Source: Rattus norvegicus
Lineage: Eukaryota; Chordata; Mammalia; Rodentia; Muridae
Length of the DNA: 64,000 bases
Assembly: GCF_036323735.1 (NCBI RefSeq)
Contig: NC_086037.1
Span: 56,420,002-56,484,001 of the forward strand
Reading direction: 5' to 3'
This document shows, piece after piece, positions 23,003 to 34,097 of the stretch. The notes beneath the pieces were generated by a model. That model was given only the letters and a program-made list of their open reading frames with translations. It made no database searches and was not told the origin of the DNA. Position numbers and translations under genes: made by a program. Every line of letters begins with the position of its first letter. Position 1 is the first letter of the stretch.

Positions 23003-24102
23003 GATTCTGTGTTCTTTTGTGTTAGTAATTTACTCTTTTTACCTCTTTGCCTACTTTCAGTTTATTCCTCAGAATTGGATATCATTTCTCTCTATGGCTC
23101 ACAAAACCAGCATTATGGGCTTGCCAGCTGCCCACCTGGATGAAGAAATTCCCTCTAGGCCCCCCAGTCAGACTGCAGAAACCCAGTTCTGCTGTAAGAA
23201 TGTTGTCTTTTGATCTCAGGACCTAGGTTGCAGCTCTCCAAATGAGCTAACTCACAAATCACTTTGATTGGATAGACTTAAAAACATATGCATGCAGTCT
23301 TGTGGACTTATTATTGATTTTCTGACTTTAAAAAAGAGTCTTCTGTCTTTGAAGGACTAAGAGAATCCTTCAGACCATTAGCTTCAAAGGAAACAAGCAC
23401 GGTTTTGCTCTGCTAGTTCCTGTCTGATAGCCCAAAGGCATCCTTAGGGTGTTCGGAATTTATAGTGAATTTCTTTGCTGAGCGGGCAGGTTATATTTAT
23501 AATATTGGAGCCCGTCCTCATTTTAGTTACATATAGGCAAGAGTTAGTTCCTCAGGTCTCTCTCCCCACGCCTCCTTGGACCTCCTTTTTGTGTCTCTTT
23601 TGAAGTTGGAAATGTCATAAAATACATTGAGAACCTCCTTTAGAAGCAAGGCTTTGAGGCAGTTGGCCTTGTGAAAGAATTCACCCTATTCCCTAGAGCT
23701 TGACCTGTAAGCCAAGTGACTCTATGTCTGTCACACTTTGATCAGACAGCTCTGTCCAGAGGCTCTGGAAGGGCTCAGGTTGGAACAAGAGGCCATCATT
23801 CTATGGCAACCCTCTTATAAAGCTCTAGGTTTGTGGATAGAGCAAATCCATGAAAAGTTAAATATATAATTCTGTCTGCTGGTGTTTACCTCTCTTGGTT
23901 AAAGAATAAATCTGGTATCTTTAATCTTTGACCAGAATAGAAAGACTTAAAAGTTATGAGAATTCACAGGTCTGTAGTGTCTATGGACTGGTCTCATGAG
24001 AAAGACTTCTAATGCCACTGAGCTCCCTGGTGCACCCAGCATCTGAGTTCCAGCTCAAGTAAGTAAGTAAGGATCTGGAGCTCTATATTTAAGACTTTTT
24101 AT
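23003..24102. other. Intronic sequence, nothing recognised
   Basis: Mixed sequence with no recognisable repeat or coding feature. Confidence 0.45.
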
Positions 24103-24176
24103 AACTTCCTCCTCCTCTTCTTCCTCTTCCTCCTCCTCTTCTTCTTCTTCCTCCTCCTCCTCCTCCACTTCTTTAT
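24103..24176 (+). repeat. (TCC/TTC)n pyrimidine tract
   Basis: Imperfect TCC and TTC triplets, about 70 bp of pure pyrimidine. Translated on the minus strand it gives only poly-glutamate, which is not a gene signal. Confidence 0.92.
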
Positions 24177-24194
24177 TTTCAAATAGTGATATGG

Positions 24195-24380
24195 GCGCTC
24201 TGCGTGCATATCTGTGCACCATGTCATCCCCATTGCCCATGGAGACCACAGGAGGGCTTTGGAGCTCCTAGAACTGAGGTAACAGACTGTTGTGAGCCAC
24301 CATACCGGTGCTGGGAATTGAACCTGGGACCTCTAGAAGAGCAGCCAGTGCCCTTAACTGCTAAGCCGTCTCTCCAGCCC
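24195..24380 (-). repeat. B3-type SINE
   Basis: 'ttgtgagccaccataccggt', 'gctgggaattgaacctggga', 'agaagagcagccagtgccct' and head 'agccgtctctccagccc'. An ID is inserted just beyond its head. Confidence 0.85.
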
Positions 24381-24388
24381 ATTTTCTT

Positions 24389-24526
24389 TTTCTTTTTTCT
24401 TTTTTCTTTTTTCTTTTTTGGTTTTTTTTTTTTTTGTTTTTTTTTTTTTTTCGGAGCTGGGGACCGAACCCAGGGCCTTGCGCTTCCTAGGTAAGCGCTC
24501 TACCACTGAGCTAAATCCCCAGCCCC
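24389..24526 (-). repeat. Young ID SINE inserted at the edge of a B3
   Basis: Long T-rich tail, CGGAGCTGGGGACCGAACCC, 'taagcgctctaccactgagc'. The 16-bp duplication TCCAGCCCATTTTCTT flanks it (24373-24388 and 24527-24542); part of that duplicated site is the B3 head, so B3 came first. Confidence 0.95.
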
Positions 24527-24842
24527 TCCAGCCCATTTTCTTATAGAGAATGCTACTGCATTTTCTTTTAGTTTGTTTTTTTTTTTTTTCCAGAATTTCC
24601 TGTGGTTTCCTCATTCAGAATCCTGTAGCTCCAAGGCTGCCCCATCTTCCTCATCCTCCTTCCCCCTCTTCCATGACTCTAGAATAATTCAAGTGCACAT
24701 TTCGTGCTATTCCTGTCAAGCAAGTTTCTGACCTGAATGCCTTTAGTGGGGTTGCTTCAATACAAACACAGATGGCAGCAGATGTTTTCTTGTTTGCTCT
24801 TTGAGAACTAAAGGTTCAATAACTACATGGAGGCATTTTAAA

Positions 24843-25018
24843 GATTTATTTATTTATTATATATAAGTACACTGTAGCTGTCTTCAGATACACCAGAAGA
24901 GGGCATTGGATCTCTTTACAGATGGTTGTGAGCCACCATGTGGTTGCTGGGAATTGAACTCATGACCTCTGGAAGAGCAGTCGGGTGCTCTTAACCGCTG
25001 AGCCATCTCTCCAGCCCC
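24843..25018 (-). repeat. Young B2 SINE with target-site duplication
   Basis: 'gatttatttatttattatat', 'gtacactgtagctgtcttca', 'caccagaagagggcattgg', 'ggttgctgggaattgaactc', 'gagccatctctccagcccc'. The 16-bp duplication ATGGAGGCATTTTAAA lies at 24827-24842 and 25019-25034. Near full length. Confidence 0.96.
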
Positions 25019-25034
25019 ATGGAGGCATTTTAAA

Positions 25035-26140
25035 TGAATAAATTGTTTCTGGGTTGAGAGGTGCATGATAAAGTCCTTAAGTTTCAAGATAAAGAGCCTT
25101 TCCTTAGCAGGACAGCAGATGGTCCAGTTCTGTCTGTCCTTCATGTCCTTAGTCTTGATCTCTCAAACCTTCTGGTCTAGTTCCAAAGACAGCAGAAATA
25201 GAGTGAATGCCAACTATGCCAACTTTACCAGTGGAACTGAAACAACGTGGCAAATGACGGATGAGCCTCCTCTGGCCTCAGAACTGTCACTGGCAGCTGC
25301 TTAGGAGGAAATGGCTCTGTTTGCCTTGGAAATGGTATTTATAATGACAGGCTATATATGAAGAAGGGTGTCAGTGCCATTGTAAAGCCCCTCAAGAAAA
25401 CAGGGCCCCTTGTCCTATAACCAGTCAACCCCCGAGGGTGTCCCGCCTCTTTCTATAGGAGTATATAATCTGATGGTAGTCTAGGGCTGCCCCCACTTGG
25501 CAGCTGTTCTCACCCTTTACGTGTATTGTGTTGCTTTCATTAGCTTTGCTTACAGTAGTCACTCTGAGACTAACACTGTGACATTCAAGTCTAAGGACTA
25601 TTTCCCTGTCAGGTGGGAATCAAAGGGAGGGATAAAGTGGCCAAGGCCTCATAGAACAGTGAAGATAAATGGGTAAAGATGAGAACAGCTTTTCCAGACC
25701 AGAAATTACTGCTACAGTGGAATGGGAATCCAACCTCTCTTTGAGCAGTTCAGTAGGAAGCAAACAGCACACTTCAGCCCATTGCTGTGGGCAGAATAAC
25801 TTGTGTTGAATTTGGTACTCCATTGCAGATGAGACCAAAAGTCTAGGTAGGCAGAAGGTAGTAGTACTTACACCTGCCCTTCTGTCTAACCAGGAGAGAT
25901 ATTTCATACTCAGTGGTCGCTGTTATTATCTCCTTTAAATACACCAGGTCACATTGCTCAGAATATCAGTTACCCTCCTTGGAACTTAGTTGGCCATGTT
26001 GGTGTTCCTGAACTGGACCGAGTGTTTTTGTACGAGGCTGCACCTTCTAGGCTTTTCGTATTGAAAAGTGAAAGACCAGATTCTGGCCTTAACTTGCCGC
26101 CCTAGGACTGTAAAGGAAACATCCAGAGTGACCCAGGTCC
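25035..26140. other. Intronic sequence, nothing recognised
   Basis: No repeat family or exon seen over about 1.1 kb. Confidence 0.45.
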
Positions 26141-26312
26141 GGGACTAGAGAGCTGGCTTGGCAGTTCAGAGCACTGGATGCTCTTCTAGGGGTACTGCGT
26201 GACAGCAACAGTTGTAACTGGTTCCAGGCAACCCAACGCTTTTTCTAGCGTCAGCGACTAATGCATGCCAGCAAAACACCCATATACATGAAATAAAAAT
26301 AAAACATTTTTT
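26141..26312 (+). repeat. B3-type SINE, diverged
   Basis: 'gggactagagagctggcttg', 'tcagagcactggatgctctt', 'ggcaacccaacgctttttct', and an A-rich end 'gaaataaaaataaaac'. Confidence 0.7.
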
Positions 26313-26431
26313 AAAAGTATTACAGGTTTGTAAGTTACAGTAAGAGCCATTAGAATAGCCTGCTATTGCAGGATATTTGATCCCACTGTGACCCTCAAGA
26401 TTGTTATTTACTGTAAAAACCTGTATCTAGT

Positions 26432-26535
26432 TGTGGTATGGTTGCACACACCTTTAGTTCCAAACAATGAAGGTAAAGTTAGTTTGTAGAAGGAAGCACC
26501 CATGTTTGAAAGTGAGGTCTAATTGAGTGGTAAAG
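26432..26535 (+). repeat. B1-related fragment, degraded
   Basis: 'tagttgtggtatggttgcac' and 'acacctttagttcc' match the diverged B1 5' end; the remainder is weak. Confidence 0.4.
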
Positions 26536-26675
26536 TGATGAATCCAAAGAAAGATTTGACAGAATAGAATATGCCCAGCTCTCATGGGAAGAGAGAGAGA
26601 GAAAAAGGGAGCTATTTAAGGGCAGTGCAGAGAGAGGAGGTAGTTTTCTAAGGACAGTTGAACAGAGACAGGTTT

Positions 26676-26729
<54 letters not shown>

Positions 26730-27190
26730 AAGCTAGACACAGGTGAAGACAGAACGAGCCTGAGAATGAGAAGGAGCCAGAAGATTAGAACAGATTGCCA
26801 GAGTTAGTCTGAGATCAAGCAGAGCAGTTCACTGAGAGGCCCAGAGAGAAGCCAGATTCAGTCAGCTTGGAGAGGGGTTTGAGCCAGCTGAGTTGAACCA
26901 GCCAGCCAGAGATTAGAAAGAACTAGAAAGGGTGAACTTATTCAGCAGCAAGTCTCAGAGGCTGAAAACATTCTAGGCCTAGACTAGATTGTACGGAAGC
27001 TAGAAGCTTCCAGGACTAGGCCTAGGCTAGCAGGGCAGTGAGCCTCAGAGATGACAATTGCTACGGGAGAATAAAAGTTACATTTACAGCCTACTCTCTG
27101 AGCTGATTGAGAGTAGGCATCGGAACTCCTTATAGATAATTGCAGCTACCCTTCCCTGTTGCAGCCTTGGCACCAAGTGTTTGCTGAATT
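26536..27190 (+). repeat. GA-rich, LTR-like rodent repeat of uncertain family
   Basis: Purine-rich sequence with (GA)n at 26676-26727, then many degenerate 'gagccagc/agccagag' units, an AATAAAAG signal (27069-27076) followed by a 10-bp hairpin (27089-27118). Purine-rich upstream, AATAAA, then a short terminal segment is LTR-like, but I cannot name the family and no TATA is obvious. Confidence 0.45.
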
Positions 27191-27712
27191 CCAAAAGAAC
27201 AGCATAAGAAATCTCAGATACTGTGGTATCAGAGAAGGCAGCCTCTTTAGTTTGTGGTGAGATGGCTCAGGTCTCCTAGGAATCAGTTTTCCGCCATCAA
27301 AAGACTCTACTCTCTTGAAGTTTGTTTTCAGGTCCTATTTGATTTTTTTCATTTCCTGATGTACGTTAGAAATGTTTTGAGCCAGAAGTTTGAGGATTTT
27401 CTTCTACTAGAAGTAATGGTTGGAAATTGCATAAATCATAGATTTTTAAGTAGATAGATTTGGCTCCTCCCTGTTCTCCAGGCTAGCTTTGTTTCCTTTG
27501 ATCTCTGGAAGTCACATTGTGTTCCTTCATGTCATTTCTCCCTGCACTCCTCTGTGATTACAGTTTGGATAGGATTATATGACCAGACATCTTGTTTGAT
27601 TATTTGGTTACATACAGCAATATGAAATGCCTCTCATCAATTAAAACAAAACAAACAACACCAGGTGCACTTGGACTTGCCATAAAACAGCTCAAAAAGA
27701 AATGGCAATGTT
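27191..27712. other. Intronic sequence, nothing recognised
   Basis: No exon or repeat identified. Confidence 0.45.
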
Positions 27713-27713
27713 T

Positions 27714-27898
27714 GGGCTGGAGAGATGGCTCAGTGGTTAAGAGCACTGACTGCTCTTCCGAAGGTCCTGAGTTCAAATCCCAGCAAACACATGGTGACTC
27801 ACAACCATCTGTAATGGGATCTGATGCCCTCTTCTGGTGTGTCTGAAGACAGCTGCAGTGTACTTATATATAATAAGTAAATAAATTAAAAAAAAAAA
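27714..27898 (+). repeat. Young B2 SINE
   Basis: GGGCTGGAGAGATGGCTCAG at the start, 'gagttcaaatcccagcaaac', 'gatgccctcttctggtgtg', 'gtacttatatataataagta' and a poly(A) tail. Flanked by a near-duplicate AAAGAAATGGCA/AAAGAAATTGCA, an imperfect target-site duplication. Confidence 0.95.
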
Positions 27899-28416
27899 AG
27901 AAATTGCAGTTCTCAGCACAGTATCATGACGGGGGAGTTGTATCTGTCTGTACATAAGAGCAGCAGGACCGTAAAATCCACCCTAGTGTGCTCGACGCAG
28001 GACATCTTTAACCGAGAGTAAGAGTTTTTAAGATTTTAAAAACCTACATTTTATTCTTGGCTTATACCCTTGATTTTGAGGTAAGACCTCTGAGGCCATC
28101 TCTTTATTTCTTCTTTGTGCTATGAGGCTACTAGAATCCCTTCACTGTGTAAGGAGGAGGTTGCTAAGAAAAGAGGAGGAAATCCACATAGGCTGCCCAC
28201 TGTGACGTCATTCAAGGGATGCTGATGAAGTCAGAGCCTGCACTGGAGATCTGACCTTCTTGCCAGCATTGTTGTGATCTGGTATTTTGTATGTACTAGA
28301 TGTCATCAAAGGAAGAAAACCTTAGAAGTGTGAGGCTCATCACTGATGTCTATATTCATCCACCATGCTTTTTTACAGAATTAATCTGCTTGCCCTCAGC
28401 TTAGTTTAAAGAATTT
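27899..28416. other. Intronic sequence with an isolated CRE palindrome
   Basis: No repeat identified. Contains TGACGTCA at 28203-28210, listed separately. Confidence 0.45.
28203..28210. promoter_or_regulatory. Perfect CRE palindrome TGACGTCA
   Basis: The full 8-bp CREB/ATF consensus including its CpG, outside any recognised repeat. An 8-mer can occur by chance about once per 65 kb, less often in CpG-depleted DNA, so function is not implied. Confidence 0.35.
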
Positions 28417-28520
28417 GCCTAGCTGGGCATGAGGCAGCCCCTTTAAACCCAGCTCCTGGAAGCAGAGACAGGTGAGTCTTGTGAGTTTAAGGCCAACCAG
28501 GGCATATGTGAGGCGTTGTT
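28417..28520 (+). repeat. B1 SINE fragment
   Basis: 'tagctgggcatgaggcagcc', 'aagcagagacaggtgagtct', 'gtttaaggccaaccagggca': plus-strand B1, 3' truncated. Confidence 0.65.
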
Positions 28521-29462
28521 GTTCTTTTTAAAGTTAATCCAGGAGCCTTCTGTGTGTTAGCTTCTGACTGGCTGAGCTTACTGCTGAGATGTGAGGAAAT
28601 ACTGGCTTCTGTTGTATTTTTCTCAACTTAATCTGTAAGAGAAATTCGGTTACACCCTTGACAAAATGTAAGCAAGAAATGGCTTTGTTCTTGCTGCCAT
28701 GCTATAGTACAAGACACCCTGTGCACATGGCTGTTCAGTGACTTCAAAAGGCTTGAAACAGTTTAAAGACCTGGCTTTGACAGACTGTTCAGCTCATTTG
28801 TAACAACAAGCTTAGAGCCTGTTGTGTTGAAAGGCATTTAGAAGGGCAATGCCTTGAACTGTCTCCTGGAACAACCATAAGCCTGGTTGGTAGGGTGTCA
28901 GAGCACGGGTCTCTCAAGGCATCCTCTGAGGGCAGCTGAAAGAGTTCCCACTGTCTACGGCTCATGGTCAATACACTGACCTTTTGCCAAAGGTGAGAAT
29001 TGCTGAAGGGAGATGAATTATTTATCAAGAGTCAATTAAGAGGGAATCGTGAAACAGTGCAAACACAGTCTTTACCTGCCCATGGCAGCCTGAACTCATT
29101 TTGTCATCTCTTCGTATAACAAGAGAAGCTCTTGTTCCTGTGGCAAGATGCTACTTAGTCACTGTTGTCATCCTCAGAGCATCCCTGTGAGAATCTGTGT
29201 GCTCCAGGAGACTGTAGGTGGTAGAGTGGTAAGGCATGAGACAAGAATTCATTCAGTAAATCATCCTGAGAAAAATCCCAGGGCCCTGATTGTACCTAGT
29301 ACAGAGGAGGGATGGGCAGCAATCTTTAAGGCTAATAATCCTCGTATTCATAAAAAGGGAAATTCCGTAGTGTCCAGAAAGTAATTTCAAAGTCCACAGA
29401 GGGATTTGAGAAAGGAAGTAAATCAGTTTAAAATATGTTGGAACTTTGATTTTAAACCCTAG
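28521..29462. other. Intronic sequence, nothing recognised
   Basis: No repeat or exon seen. Confidence 0.45.
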
Positions 29463-29590
29463 GATGGGCTGGGTGTGGTGGCTCATGTCTTTAGTCCCAG
29501 CACTAGAGAGTCAGAGGTTCAAGGCCAACCTGATCTATAGAGAGAGTTTCAGGGGAAGAGAAATCCTGCCTCAAACAAAAACAACAAATA
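29463..29590 (+). repeat. B1 SINE
   Basis: 'gggctgggtgtggtggctca', 'agtcccagcactagagagtc', 'ttcaaggccaacctgatcta', then 'cctcaaacaaaaacaacaaa' tail. Confidence 0.82.
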
Positions 29591-29889
29591 AACAAACACA
29601 AACCCCTGGTAAATGGCCCTAGTTAGCACTGCACCATTTTTACATATAACGTTCCACAGTGCTCACCTCACCTGGGTCAGAAGCAACAAGAAGTACTTCT
29701 CCATCAGTACTGCCCTCCACACCCAAAGCTTTCCATGTCACCCTGCCCTCTTACCCACAGCTCATGTAGTTTAATGTAAAAATCTTACCCGCTTTCTCTC
29801 CCTGCAGTCAAGGTGCACTCTTGACTCTGTATTTCCAACTGTCCTCTGGCCTTGCTACTGAGTTGTGAAACTTTGTCAAGACCCAGTCA

Positions 29890-30050
29890 GTGGGGCTGGA
29901 GAGGTGGCTCCGTGGTTAAAAACATGAGCTGCTCTTCCAGAGGATGAAGGTTTAAATCCCAGTATCCAAAGGAAGGTTAACAACTCTCTATAACTCCAGT
30001 TCAGAGGACCCAGCACCGTCTTCTGGCCTCTGCAGGCACCAGGCACTCAC
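29890..30050 (+). repeat. B3-type SINE
   Basis: 'ggggctggagaggtggctcc', 'gagctgctcttccagaggat', 'aactccagttcagaggaccc', 'ttctggcctctgcaggcacc'; the A-rich tail is missing. Confidence 0.85.
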
Positions 30051-30403
30051 TTGGGACACAGAATCCTAAAATTGGAAGAAAATTTAAAGGGATAAACTAG
30101 TATTCTCACCTCACTGTGCAGGTGAAGAAAATAGTCTCGCTCAGGCCAGCCAATGGAACATAACAGTAGGACCTGTCCTCCCCAAACCCCCAACCCCCCC
30201 CCCCCAAAAAAAAACCCAAAACAAGGGAGTGGGAAAGATAAGACAGGCACCAAGATTTGTGGATGTGCATGCCCTGGGTGAGCCAGTCCCAGTATAGACA
30301 CTGCCAATTTTACTTTTACCTAATTTCCTTCATTTCTGACTCCATCTACAGTGTTTGCCTCACATGAGTGTGATTTTTACGGAGCTTTAAAAAGTGCATA
30401 GTG

Positions 30404-30472
30404 GAGTCGGGGATTTAGCTTAGTGGTAGAGCGCTTGGTGCAAGGCCCTGGGTTTGTTCCCCAGCTGGGGTG
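30404..30472 (+). repeat. ID SINE with internal deletion
   Basis: 'gtcggggatttagcttagtg', 'gtagagcgcttggtgcaagg', 'ccctgggtttgttccccagc'. The 'cctaggaagcgc' spacer is missing and the tail is G-rich rather than A-rich. Confidence 0.88.
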
Positions 30473-30483
30473 GGGGGGAGGTG

Positions 30484-30675
30484 ATGGGGCTGGAGGCATA
30501 GATGACTCAGCAGTTAAGAGCCCTGTCTGCTTCCAAAGAACTGGGGTTCAGTTCCCAGCACCCATATGGCAGCTCACAACTGTCCTTAACTCCAGTTCCA
30601 GGGAATCTGGTGCCTGTTTGGACCTCTTCAGCACCAGGCATGCAGACAGAGCACTCATAAACTAAAAATAAGAAA
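30484..30675 (+). repeat. B3-type SINE
   Basis: 'ggggctggaggcatagatga', 'ggttcagttcccagcaccca', 'aactccagttccagggaatc', and 'taaaaataagaaa' as the tail. Confidence 0.85.
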
Positions 30676-30702
30676 CCCCTGGTAAAGATGCTTTGTTGGA
30701 CT

Positions 30703-30862
30703 TTTTGGTTTTGTTTTTCAAGACAGGGTTTCGCTGTGTATGTAGCCTTTGCTATCCTGGAACTCGCTCTGTTGACCAGGCTGGCCTTGAACTCACAGAG
30801 ATCTACCTGCCTCTGCCTCCCCAGTGCTGGGATTAAAGGCATGTGCCGCCGCCACCACCCAA
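30703..30862 (-). repeat. B1 SINE
   Basis: 'ttttgtttttcaagacaggg', 'tcctggaactcgctctgttg', 'accaggctggccttgaactc', 'ggattaaaggcatgtgccgc': well-preserved inverted B1. Confidence 0.92.
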
Positions 30863-31443
30863 CTGAATATGATTTTTTTTTAAAAATATGTAGTATAAAG
30901 TATAAAGTCTTTCACTTTGTTTCATACTTTTGTCCAGTTGTCTAGTAACCACCAGTACTAAGCCAAGACAAGAGAGTCAGAAGTTCAAAGCCTGTAGAAT
31001 CGTAGAATCCAAGGCCAATCTGTGTAAGTCTAATAACTTGGTGAAACCTTGTCCATAGGTTTAAAGAAGAAAAGAGAGTGAGGAGTCTAGGTGTAGGCAA
31101 GGCCTTGGTTATGCCCAACTCTAACACGCACCCTCAGAGCTGTACAGAATAATTAGCCCCAAGATGTGATTGTCTTTAAACACTTGACTTAATAGATGAA
31201 GGTAGAGAACGTGCTGGGGGTTTTGAGAATGAAAGATGCATCTTATGGATCATTCTGAGTACTTTGTGAAGCCTGTGCATCTGTCTGGTTTCACTTATAC
31301 CATGTGTGTCCGCAGATATCAGGAGAAATGAACACTGTGAGCACATTGCAAACCTGCCCTGCTCCTTGGCCTGTTAGCCTCCTTCTGACAAGGGAGACAC
31401 CCAGTAGAGAAAGGGTGAAGTGCCTTTTAGCCAAAGGCTTTAT

Positions 31444-31585
31444 GTCTGCTGGGTGGTATATGCCTGTAATTTCAGCATTTGGAAAGTAGAGAGAGGCAGA
31501 AGGATCAGTGTAAAGTTATAATTGCTACATGAGACCAAGTCTGAGGTTGGCCTGGGCTACAAAAGACCTGTCTCATGCAATTTTT
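31444..31585 (+). repeat. B1 SINE, diverged
   Basis: 'tctgctgggtggtatatgcc', 'tgtaatttcagcatttggaa', 'agtctgaggttggcctgggc', 'tacaaaagacctgtctcatg'. Confidence 0.7.
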
Positions 31586-31591
31586 TAAATT

Positions 31592-31630
31592 ATTTTGTGA
31601 TTAAGTTGTGCATTTTGTGATTAAGTTGTG
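31592..31630. repeat. 20-bp tandem duplication
   Basis: ATTTTGTGATTAAGTTGTG occurs twice in a row (31592-31610 and 31612-31630), separated by one C. Confidence 0.95.
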
Positions 31631-32181
31631 AATAGAAGTTTTGAACAGACTCTTATTGATGTTTATATAAATAGCTCTGAATTTATGTCAGTGTGAAGAT
31701 TACCATCTTTATAATATCAGATCTTATGCGAGAATACATAATGTCCCTTGGATGTCTCAAGAGTTCTGCATATTCTTGTTTAAGTTACTTACTACTAGAA
31801 ACAAAATGGTTTCTTCTATTTTTGTTTCTAGTCAATTTATTGCTGTCATAGAAAAAAACAATTTGATAAATAGATCTTGTAGTTTACATGATATAAAAAA
31901 GCAATTATTATCTCTTCCACTCTAATGTCTATATTTAGGTTCCCCTCCCTAACTTGCAGATCAGTGCCTCCATGGTTATGTTCAACAATGGTTTTTCCAT
32001 TGAATATAAATTTGCTGTAATTTTTGGTGAAGATACTCATATTTTTTCAATTAGGTATTCCCCTTTCTGTTTTATTGAGAATTGCAAACATAAAGTAGTA
32101 ATGAATTCTTTCACTTTGTTTTCTGATCAACTGAAATAATCATTTTCCCTGCCTTGGTCTATTGGGATTTTGAGGTTTCCT
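31631..32181. other. AT-rich intronic sequence, nothing recognised
   Basis: Visibly more AT-rich than its surroundings. Could be an eroded L1 fragment but I cannot show it. Confidence 0.4.
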
Positions 32182-32490
32182 TGTTTACTGGCTAGTTTTA
32201 ACGTCAATTTGACTCATACTAAGTCATCAGAGCAAAGAGAGCCTCAGGTGAGAAAATGCCTCCATAAGATATGGCTGTAAGCAATTGTCTTAATTAGTGA
32301 TTGATGGGAGAGAGCACAGCCCACTGTGGGTGGTGCCTAGGCTGGTGGTCCTGGATTCTCTAAGAGAGCAGGCTGAGCAAGCCAGTAAACAGCACCCTCC
32401 ATGGCCTCTGCATCAGCTCCTGCCTCCAGGTTCCTTCCCTGCTTGAGTTCCTGTCCTGACTTTCTTGGATAATGAACAGTGTTTGGAGGG
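32182..32490 (+). mobile_element. LTR-like rodent repeat (same family as 21721-22118)
   Basis: Starts TGTTTACTGGCTAGTTTTAA, continues 'gaaaatgcctccataagata', 'gtgattgatgggagagagca', 'ctggtggtcctggattctct', the reverse complement order of the 21721 and 59375 copies. The 3' end fades near 32490. Confidence 0.6.
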
Positions 32491-33003
32491 ATATTGCACT
32501 TTCTATGACTTATGTGCCCTCAGCACTGCCATCAGGGAGCTTTCCCATTTGTGACTAGAAGTTAGTATGCACAGGTCCATAATGTTCACCGTCAAAGGAA
32601 GATAATCCAAATTCTAGTCTCCACCTGAGACAGCAGAGAGAGGGGTGCTCATTGGCCATCCTGCCTCTAGTTCTACACTCTCCTCCCACCGTCCCTCCTA
32701 TAATTAGCTGAGTCTAGAGTTCTCCTTAGGTAAGCTCCCAACACAAGATAAGGAACAGTGTCACTAGTAATTTATAGCATACCTATTCCATAACAAACAC
32801 CTAAAACTTAAAAGTTTAAGCTAGTAAGTCACTATTTCTCAGAGTATTTATAAGTCGGGAAATGAGGAGCACCTCAGCATGGGGGCTTTACAGCGTCCAC
32901 GAAGCTGTGGTTGGGTGTTGACTATCTTAAAGGCTTCTTTACCCACACGCCTGGTACCTTTGTCTGGGCAGACGCGTGGCCAGTGTTCTTTCACTTCTCT
33001 GTT
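32491..33003. other. Intronic sequence, nothing recognised
   Basis: No repeat or exon identified. Confidence 0.45.
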
Positions 33004-33019
33004 TTTGTGTAAATTTTTT

Positions 33020-33454
33020 TTTTTTTTTATTATCTTGAGTATTTCTTATATACATTTCAAGTGTTATTCCCTTTCCCGGTTTCCGGACAGACATCACCCT
33101 CCCCCCTCCCCTTCCTTGTGGGTGTTCCCCTCCCAAACCTCCCCCCATTGCCACCCTCCCCGCATAGTCTAGTTCACTGGGGGTTCAGTCTTAGCAGGAC
33201 CCAGGGCTTCCCCTTCCACTGGTGCTGTTACTAGGATATTCATTGCTACCTATGGGGACAGAGTCCAGGGTCAGTCCATGTATAGTCTTTAGGTAGTGGC
33301 TTAGTCCCTGGAAGCTCTGGTTGCTTGACATTGTTGTACTTTTGGGGTCTCGAGCACCTTCAAGCTCTTCCAGTTCTTTCTCTGATTCCTTCAACGGGGG
33401 ACCTATTCTCAGTTCAGTGGTTTGCTGCTGGCATTCGCCTCTGTATTTGCTGTA
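33020..33454 (-). mobile_element. 5'-truncated L1 (LINE-1) 3' end with target-site duplication
   Basis: Poly(T) on the left is the L1 poly(A) tail of a minus-strand insertion. The body (caagtgttattccctttccc; ccctcccccctccccttcct; 'ggggttcagtcttagcagga'; 'tctctgattccttcaacggg') is the 3' end of rodent L1, reading into what appears to be ORF2. The 16-bp duplication TTTGTGTAAATTTTTT flanks it (33004-33019 and 33455-33470). About 435 bp, no coding capacity. Confidence 0.92.
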
Positions 33455-33486
33455 TTTGTGTAAATTTTTTATGTGACTTGTTCTGC

Positions 33487-33488
<2 letters not shown>

Positions 33489-33539
<51 letters not shown>
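33489..33539 (+). repeat. (TG)25 microsatellite
   Basis: Uninterrupted GT/TG dinucleotide run. Confidence 0.98.
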
Positions 33540-33540
<1 letters not shown>

Positions 33541-33599
33541 ATACACAAACTTGGCTAGGGCTGTCACTACAGCAGAACCAGGTGGAGCTACAACAGTTT

Positions 33600-33752
33600 T
33601 TAACTATTTTGAGAGAAGATCTTATTATGTATCAGTGGTGGGCTTGGAACAGCTTACTGTAGACTGGACTGGCCTAGAACCCAGAGGTCTGCCTGCCTCT
33701 GCCTTCTGGGTGCTGGGATCAAAGGTATGTGATTGCACGTGGCTAAGATTCC
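33600..33752 (-). repeat. B1 SINE
   Basis: 'tgagagaagatcttattatg', 'tgtagactggactggcctag', 'tctgcctgcctctgccttct', 'gggtgctgggatcaaaggta'. Confidence 0.78.
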
Positions 33753-34097
33753 GTTTTAGCCATCTCTTGCAGCAGTCTGTTGGTTCAGGTGCAAGTTGAC
33801 TTTAAGAACATAAAGAGTTGTCTCAGTAGTCCTAGTATCTCATCTATCTCAGAGGAGTAGCACTCTGCTACAAAGTACAATTCTATTCAGGGTGTTTTAA
33901 GTAAACTTTTATAACGTGGGTGTTTGTTTAAGTAAGGTGTATGTCAGGCCACCCTGGAGCTCACAATTCTGCTTCAATCTATGCCATTACTAGAGTTACA
34001 CATCTGCCTAATTGTGAGTGTGTATCACCACACCTGGCTCGTGGAAGTTACAGGTGTGTCAGCAGCCACCAGCCTCAGAATTCTACATGGAATTTTT

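Noticed and set aside
24055..24249. Minus-strand frame with long poly-glutamate
   Set aside because: Direct translation of the TCC/TTC microsatellite.
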